Positions 6,420 through 10,788 of a DNA stretch of 10,788 bases are shown piece by piece. The position numbers were made by a program, and so were the translations under genes. The stretch's first letter is position 1. Each line of letters opens with the position of its first letter. The DNA comes from Olsenella_K sp036454645. Lineage in GTDB: Bacteria > Actinomycetota > Coriobacteriia > Coriobacteriales > Atopobiaceae. The DNA is taken from the NCBI GenBank assembly GCA_036454645.1, contig JAZHSQ010000058.1:1-10788 (forward strand). The letters are read 5' to 3'. The notes beneath the pieces are model-generated. The model ran no database searches. It was not told where the DNA came from and worked only from the letters and a program-made list of their open reading frames with translations.

Positions 6420-6425
6420 ATGATA
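6420..6425 (-). promoter_or_regulatory. Possible -10 element for the transglutaminase-like gene
   Basis: On the minus strand the sequence is TATCAT preceded by C, about 34 bases upstream of the ATG. It is identical to the -10-like heptamer CTATCAT facing purL. No convincing -35 is seen. It would give a leader of roughly 27 bases. Confidence 0.4.
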
Positions 6426-6513
6426 GCCAAGCGTGCCGGCGGCGGGACCTCCGTGGTCCGTGGACGCTGCGCAAACCTCCGTAAACTGCCCCGTCGGGCC
6501 GTCCGGGGCGAAC

Positions 6514-6519
6514 TATCAT
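6514..6519 (+). promoter_or_regulatory. Possible -10 element for purL
   Basis: TATCAT lies in an A/T-containing island, AACTATCATG, about 45 bases upstream of the purL ATG. Arms CCGTCC (6499-6504) and GGACGG (6520-6525) flank it as an inverted repeat and could be an operator. No clear -35 is present. Transcription would start near 6526. Confidence 0.4.
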
Positions 6520-6563
6520 GGACGGGTACCCTTCGGCAAAGACAACCAGGGAAGGCAGGACCT

Positions 6564-9500
6564 ATGGTCTCTCGCGTCTACGTAGAGAAGAAGCCCGGGT
6601 TCGACGTGGAGGCGAGCCAGCTCAGGCACGAGCTGCGCCACACGCTCGGGATCTCGTCCATCACCAACCTCCGTCTCATCAACCGCTACGACGTCGAGGG
6701 GATCTCCGACGAGCTGTTCGAGCAGTGCATCCCCACCGTCTTCAGCGAGCCCCAGAGCGACGTTGCCTCCCGCGACCTTCCCGACCTCTCCGGCCTGCGC
6801 GTGTTCGCCGTCGAGTCCCTCCCCGGCCAGTTCGACCAGCGCGCGGCCTCCGCGAGCGAGTGCGTGCAGCTCATCTCCCAGGGCGAGCGCCCCGACGTGC
6901 GCTGCGCCAAGCTCTACGCCATCGGCGGCGACGTGACCGACGCCGACCTCGAGGCGGTCAAGCGCTACGTGATCAACCCGGTCGAGTCGCGCGAGGCCTC
7001 CCTCGAGGAGCGCGAGACGCTCAGGGTCGCCTACCCCGAGCCCGCCGACGTCGAGGTCCTGGACGGCTTCCTCGACCTCACGGACGAGGGGCTGCAGGCC
7101 TTCATCGACGAGCGCGGCCTGGCCATGGACCTCGCCGACATCCAGTTCTGCCAGAGGTACTTCTCCGGCGAGGGCCGCGTGCCGACCATCACGGAGATCC
7201 GCATGATCGACACCTACTGGTCCGACCACTGCCGCCACACCACCTTCGGCACCCAGCTCGACCAGGTGAAGATCGACGACGAGGTCGTCTGGGAGGCCTT
7301 CAACCGCTACCTCGCGATGCGCGAGGAGCTCGGCCGCGACGGGCGCCCCGTCTGCCTCATGGACATGGGCACCATCGGCGCCAAGTGGCTCGAGCACGAG
7401 GGCAAGCTCACCAACCTCGACAAGTCCGAGGAGATCAACGCCTGCACGGTGAAGGTCAAGGTGGACGTGAACGGCACCGACGAGGACTGGCTCTTCCTCT
7501 TCAAGAACGAGACGCACAACCACCCGACCGAGATCGAGCCCTTCGGCGGCGCGGCCACCTGCATCGGCGGCGCCATCCGCGACCCGCTCTCCGGGCGCAG
7601 CTACGTCTACCAGGCCATGCGCGTGACCGGCGCGGGCGACCCCAGGGTGCCCGTCTCCGAGACGCTGCCCGGAAAGCTCCCGCAGCGCAAGATCTGCCGC
7701 ACCGCCGCGGCCGGCTACTCCTCCTACGGCAACCAGATCGGCCTGGCCACCGGCAAGGTCGACGAGGTCTACGACCCCGGCTACGTGGCCAAGCGCATGG
7801 AGATCGGCGCCGTCGTGGGCGCCACCCCGGCCGACCACGTGCGCCGCGAGTGCCCGGCGCCGGGCGACAGGATCGTGCTGCTCGGCGGTCGCACCGGCCG
7901 CGACGGGATCGGCGGCGCCACCGGCTCCTCCAAGGCCCACAACGTCGAGTCGCTCGAAAAGGACGGCGCCGAGGTCCAGAAGGGCAACGCCCCGACCGAG
8001 CGCAAGCTGCAGCGCCTCTTCCGCCGCGGCGACGCCTGCCGCCTGATCAAGCGCTGCAACGACTTCGGCGCGGGCGGCGTCTCCGTCGCCATCGGCGAGC
8101 TGGCCGACGGCCTCTACATCGACCTCGACCGCGTCCCCAAGAAGTACGAGGGCCTCGACGGCACCGAGCTGGCCATCTCCGAGTCCCAGGAGCGCATGGC
8201 CGTGGCCCTCGCGCCCGAGGACGTCGACGAGTTCCTCGGCTACGCGGCCGAGGAGAACCTCGAGGCCACGGTCGTGGCCCGCGTCACCGAGTCCCCGCGC
8301 CTGGTCATGACCTGGCGCGGCAAGACCATCGTCGACGTGAGCCGCGAGTTCCTCTCCTCCAACGGCGCCCCCAAGCACCAGGTGGTCCACATCGAGCACC
8401 AGGAGCCCTGGCAGCCCACCTGGGAGGGCGACGACCTCGCCGACAGGCTCGACGCGGTCCTCTCCGACCTCAACGTCGCCTGCAACAAGGGCCTCTCCGA
8501 GCGCTTCGACTCCACGATCGGCGCGGCAACGGTCCTCATGCCCTTCGGCGGCAGGCGCCAGCTCACCCCGTCGATGGCGATGGCGGCCAAGCTGCCCGTC
8601 GAGGGCGAGACCACGACCTGCTCCGGCATGGCCTGGGGCTTCAACCCGCGTCTGATGGAGCACGACCAGTTCCGCGGCGCGTACCTGTCCGTCGTCGAGT
8701 CGCTCTCCAAGCTCGTGGCCGCCGGTTTCGAGCACCGCAAGGCCTACCTCACCTTCCAGGAGTACTTCGAGAAGCTCCGCGACGTCCCCGAGCGCTGGGG
8801 CAAGCCCGCGGCGGCCGTCCTCGGCGCCCTCATGGCCCAGGCCGACCTCGGCGTCGCCTCGATCGGCGGCAAGGACTCCATGTCCGGCTCCTTCGAGGAC
8901 CTCGACGTGCCGCCGACCCTGGTCTCGTTCGCCACGGCCGTGGGCAGCGTCGAGCGCGTGACCTCCCCCGAGCTCAAGGGCGCCGGCGACCGCCTGTGGG
9001 CGATCCTGCCGGCCTACGGCGAGTGCAACCTGCGCCCCACGCCCGAGACGCTTCTCGCGACCTTCGACGCCGTCGAGGGCCTCGTCGGCCGCGGCGAGGC
9101 CCGCGCGGTGGCCACGCCCGGCTACGGCGGCTGGGCCGAGGGCCTCTTCAAGATGTGCGTGGGCAACGGGCTCGGCATCCGCTTCGACGAGGGCTTCGAC
9201 ACCGACCGCCTCTTCAACCTCGCCTACGGCAGCTTCGTGGTCGAGCTCGCCCCCGGCGTGAGCCCCGAGGCGCCCGCCGGCGTCTTCGTGGAGCCCTTCG
9301 GCACCGTGGTCGACGACTACCTCTGGATCGTAGGCGACAAGGGCCTCGACCTCGCGGACGCCGAGGAGGCCTGGAAGGAGCCCCTGGCCGAGGTCTACCC
9401 GTGGGAGCAGGGCGGCGCGCGCGTGGAGGCCGTCTCGCACACCACCGGCGGCGGCATGTCCGCCCCCGCCGTCAAGGTCGCGCGCCCGCACGTCGTGATC

Positions 9501-10283
9501 CCGGTCTTCCCGGGCAACAACTGCGAGTACGACAGCGCCGCCGCCTTCGAGCGCGCCGGCGCCGACGTCACGATCCTCGTGGTCAACAACCTCACGCCCG
9601 AGCGCGTCGCCGAGAGCGCCCAGGCCCTCGTCGACGAGATCCGCCGCTCGCAGATCGTGATGATCCCCGGCGGCTTCTCCGGCGGCGACGAGCCCGACGG
9701 CTCCGCGAAGTTCATCACGAGCTTCTTCCGCAACCCCGCGGTCACCGAGGCCGTCCGCGACCTCCTCAACGCCCGCGACGGCCTGATGCTCGGCATCTGC
9801 AACGGCTTCCAGGCCCTGGTCAAGCTCGGCCTCGTGCCCTACGGCGACATCGTGGACATGAGCGACGAGTGCGCCACGCTCACCTTCAACACCATCGGCC
9901 GCCACCAGAGCCGCCTCGTGCGCACCCGCGTCGCGAGCAACCTCTCGCCCTGGCTCTCCAAGTGCGAGGTCGGCGACGTCCACACCATCGCGATCAGCCA
10001 CGGCGAGGGCCGCTTCGTGGCGCCCCAGGCCCTTCTCGACGAGCTCGTCGCCAAGGGCCAGGTGGCGACCCAGTACGTGGACGAGGACGGCGTGCCGTCC
10101 CTCGACCTCGACGTCAACCCCAACGGCTCCATGCTCGCCATCGAGGGCATCACCAGCCCGGACGGGCGCGTCCTGGGCAAGATGGGCCACACGGAGCGCT
10201 ACACCTCCGGGACCTACAAGAACGTCGGCGGCAACCCCTACCAGCCGCTCTTCGAGGGCGGCGTGGCGTACTTCGCCGACTAG
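6564..10283 (+). CDS. purL: Phosphoribosylformylglycinamidine synthase, single-chain form
   Basis: This 1239-residue enzyme converts FGAR, glutamine and ATP to FGAM, the fourth step of de novo purine synthesis, in the cytoplasm. The N-terminal and synthetase domains include SDHCRHTTF (220-228) and the nucleotide/metal-binding NETHNHPTEIEPFGGAATC (315-333). A second synthetase half contains GGKDSMSG and related motifs. The C-terminal class I glutamine amidotransferase domain starts near residue 976 (VVIPVFPGNNCEYD). It has nucleophile C1079 in GICNGFQALVKLG and H1146/E1148 in SHGEGRF. All three functions sit in one chain, unlike the separate PurS/PurQ/PurL set of Bacillus. Length and motif style fit the clade-II single-chain enzymes of clostridia and relatives. 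The ATG at 6564 is chosen over an in-frame start at 6420 because AGGGAAGG (6548-6554) lies nine bases upstream and homology begins at VSRVYVEKKPGFDVEA. No other pur gene is in the window. Confidence 0.97.
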   Translation: MVSRVYVEKKPGFDVEASQLRHELRHTLGISSITNLRLINRYDVEGISDELFEQCIPTVFSEPQSDVASRDLPDLSGLRVFAVESLPGQFDQRAASASECVQLISQGERPDVRCAKLYAIGGDVTDADLEAVKRYVINPVESREASLEERETLRVAYPEPADVEVLDGFLDLTDEGLQAFIDERGLAMDLADIQFCQRYFSGEGRVPTITEIRMIDTYWSDHCRHTTFGTQLDQVKIDDEVVWEAFNRYLAMREELGRDGRPVCLMDMGTIGAKWLEHEGKLTNLDKSEEINACTVKVKVDVNGTDEDWLFLFKNETHNHPTEIEPFGGAATCIGGAIRDPLSGRSYVYQAMRVTGAGDPRVPVSETLPGKLPQRKICRTAAAGYSSYGNQIGLATGKVDEVYDPGYVAKRMEIGAVVGATPADHVRRECPAPGDRIVLLGGRTGRDGIGGATGSSKAHNVESLEKDGAEVQKGNAPTERKLQRLFRRGDACRLIKRCNDFGAGGVSVAIGELADGLYIDLDRVPKKYEGLDGTELAISESQERMAVALAPEDVDEFLGYAAEENLEATVVARVTESPRLVMTWRGKTIVDVSREFLSSNGAPKHQVVHIEHQEPWQPTWEGDDLADRLDAVLSDLNVACNKGLSERFDSTIGAATVLMPFGGRRQLTPSMAMAAKLPVEGETTTCSGMAWGFNPRLMEHDQFRGAYLSVVESLSKLVAAGFEHRKAYLTFQEYFEKLRDVPERWGKPAAAVLGALMAQADLGVASIGGKDSMSGSFEDLDVPPTLVSFATAVGSVERVTSPELKGAGDRLWAILPAYGECNLRPTPETLLATFDAVEGLVGRGEARAVATPGYGGWAEGLFKMCVGNGLGIRFDEGFDTDRLFNLAYGSFVVELAPGVSPEAPAGVFVEPFGTVVDDYLWIVGDKGLDLADAEEAWKEPLAEVYPWEQGGARVEAVSHTTGGGMSAPAVKVARPHVVIPVFPGNNCEYDSAAAFERAGADVTILVVNNLTPERVAESAQALVDEIRRSQIVMIPGGFSGGDEPDGSAKFITSFFRNPAVTEAVRDLLNARDGLMLGICNGFQALVKLGLVPYGDIVDMSDECATLTFNTIGRHQSRLVRTRVASNLSPWLSKCEVGDVHTIAISHGEGRFVAPQALLDELVAKGQVATQYVDEDGVPSLDLDVNPNGSMLAIEGITSPDGRVLGKMGHTERYTSGTYKNVGGNPYQPLFEGGVAYFAD

Positions 10284-10312
10284 CGCACGCCTGAGCGAGA
10301 AGGACCCGAGTC

Positions 10313-10353
10313 AGGGGCCCGCCCGTCCGGTGCACGCCGGCGGGCGGGCCCCT
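10313..10353 (+). terminator. GC-rich hairpin terminator after purL
   Basis: GGGGCCCGCCCG (10314-10325) pairs perfectly with CGGGCGGGCCCC (10341-10352), extended by an outer A-T pair (10313/10353). Inside it, CCGG (10327-10330) pairs with CCGG (10337-10340) around a 6-base loop, leaving one bulged T (10326). TTCCC follows, only a token T-run. It begins 29 bases after the purL stop. Confidence 0.8.
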
Positions 10354-10361
10354 TCCCATGC

Positions 10362-10377
10362 CGCGCCCGCGGGCGCG
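10362..10377. repeat. 16-bp perfect palindrome
   Basis: CGCGCCCG and its exact reverse complement CGGGCGCG meet with no spacer. With no loop it cannot form a simple RNA hairpin at full length, so a DNA role is more natural if it has one. Pure G/C composition raises the chance that it is fortuitous. Confidence 0.5.
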
Positions 10378-10383
10378 CCGGTC

Positions 10384-10445
10384 CGGGCCGGCGGCGCGGG
10401 GCCGCTCGCACGAGCGCGGGCCGGCGGCGCGGGGCCGCTCGCACG
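10384..10445. repeat. 29-bp perfect direct repeat, two copies 33 bp apart
   Basis: The same 29 bases, starting CGGGCCGGCGGCG and ending CCGCTCGCACG, occupy 10384-10412 and 10417-10445, separated by AGCG. At the junction CGCTCG (10403-10408) and CGAGCG (10411-10416) form an inverted repeat around CA. The second copy ends two bases before a TAGAAT -10-like hexamer, so it would cover the -35 region. It may be a regulatory tandem or a recent local duplication. No similar copy was seen elsewhere in the window. Confidence 0.9.
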
Positions 10446-10447
10446 GC

Positions 10448-10453
10448 TAGAAT
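10448..10453 (+). promoter_or_regulatory. Possible -10 element (TAGAAT) for the right-end gene
   Basis: TAGAAT stands out in an otherwise nearly all-G/C stretch and lies 34 bases before the GTG start at 10482. The -35 position falls in the second 29-bp repeat and has no TTGACA-like sequence, which may mean activator dependence or a different sigma factor. A start near 10460 would give a leader of about 20 bases. Confidence 0.4.
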
Positions 10454-10481
10454 TGGGCGGATACCCGATCGAAGGAGGAAC

Positions 10482-10788
10482 GTGCCCGACGTAGACCCCG
10501 CCGAGGGCGGCCGCGGCGACAAGGACCGCATCCAGGAGATCGTCGACTTCGTCCTCGAGGCCATAGGCGACAAGGCGGGCGCCGGCTTCTCGACGCGCAC
10601 CTACTCGGACGAGCCGATCCTGCGCACCGGCGCCGACTTCAGGCGCGAGCGCGAGCAGCGCGAGGGCGACCGGGCGCGAGGGCGCGCGCGGAGCGACGCC
10701 CAGGCCCTGCGCGACCGCCTCGTCCAGGGCGACGCCCAGGTCCGGCGCGCGGCCGTCGTCCAGGGCGACGTCCGCACCCAGGGCGACG
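10482..10788 (+). CDS. Unrecognised charged protein, N-terminal part only (runs off the window)
   Basis: The frame is open from GTG at 10482 to the window end, giving 102 residues with no stop. AAGGAGG (10472-10478) lies three bases upstream of the GTG, a strong site at short spacing like that of murB. Third codon positions are nearly all G or C, as in the neighbouring genes, which supports coding. The start reads MPDVDPAEGGRGDKDRIQEI and is followed by a short likely helix (about 16-32). Residues about 50-70 are rich in Arg and Glu. QGD then appears at 82-84, 94-96 and 100-102, spaced 12 and 6 residues apart. No family is recognised. The 12/6 spacing could mark the first turns of a repeat or beta-helix fold, but that is only a guess. 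It is separated from purL by a terminator and its own probable promoter. Confidence 0.75.
   Translation, partial: MPDVDPAEGGRGDKDRIQEIVDFVLEAIGDKAGAGFSTRTYSDEPILRTGADFRREREQREGDRARGRARSDAQALRDRLVQGDAQVRRAAVVQGDVRTQGD

Noticed and set aside
6420..6563. In-frame extension of purL by 48 residues from 6420
   Set aside because: The stretch covers the divergent promoter region, has no ribosome site and is not PurL-like. The ATG at 6564 has AGGGAAGG nine bases upstream.
6516..10190. A 1224-residue open frame antisense to purL, and another frame of about 1258 residues on the same strand (6518-10294)
   Set aside because: These are codon-bias shadows of purL: strong G/C third positions remove stop codons from the other frames. 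Their translations are low-complexity and rich in Arg, Ala, Gly or His with no domain motifs, while the purL frame has all expected catalytic residues.
10362..10445. Possible CRISPR-like or attachment-site repeats at the right end
   Set aside because: There are only two copies with a 4-base spacer, so this is not a CRISPR array. No integrase, transposase or target-site pattern is present to support an attachment site.

Overview
The window is very GC-rich with strong G/C bias at third codon positions. Start codons are ATG and GTG and Shine-Dalgarno motifs are clear. Gene content and protein style (a type II MurB, a single-chain clade-II PurL of about 1240 residues, an ECF module with fused ATPases) suggest a high-GC Gram-positive bacterium. 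A Coriobacteriia/Atopobiaceae-like actinobacterium (Olsenella and relatives) is my best guess, made from memory of family patterns and not from a search.

Layout. (1) 32-955, minus strand: murB, cell-wall precursor synthesis. (2) 956-1373: a 418-base gene-free stretch holding leader hairpins and a possible promoter for murB, a 21-bp inverted repeat, a possible extended -10 promoter, and a clear FMN riboswitch (RFN element). (3) 1374-4826, plus strand: a riboflavin ECF-transport locus made of ribU (S component), a two-domain EcfA1-EcfA2 fusion ATPase, and ecfT. A 112-bp spacer with two stacked inverted repeats separates ribU from the ATPase gene. (4) 4827-4877: a 17-bp perfect hairpin between convergent genes, probably a bidirectional terminator. 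(5) 4878-6386, minus strand: a soluble protein with a transglutaminase-like core and an intact Cys-His-Asp triad, function unknown. (6) 6387-6563: a divergent promoter region with two outward-facing CTATCAT elements. (7) 6564-10283, plus strand: purL, purine biosynthesis, followed by a strong GC-rich hairpin terminator. (8) 10284-10481: a 16-bp palindrome and a 29-bp perfect direct repeat that runs up to a -10-like element. (9) 10482 to the window end: the start of an unrecognised charged protein with recurring Gln-Gly-Asp motifs.

How the genes work together. The riboswitch senses FMN and probably shuts off translation of the riboflavin-binding subunit RibU when flavin is plentiful. The adjacent ATPase and EcfT energise uptake. 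MurB is itself an FAD enzyme, but its placement beside the riboflavin locus may be coincidence. PurL and the transglutaminase-like gene share a divergent intergenic region but no obvious pathway.

No mobile element, CRISPR array, tRNA or rRNA gene was seen. Most of the window is ordinary housekeeping. The least explained parts are the repeat-rich control region and partial gene at the right end, the soluble transglutaminase-like protein, and the structured spacer inside the ECF locus.
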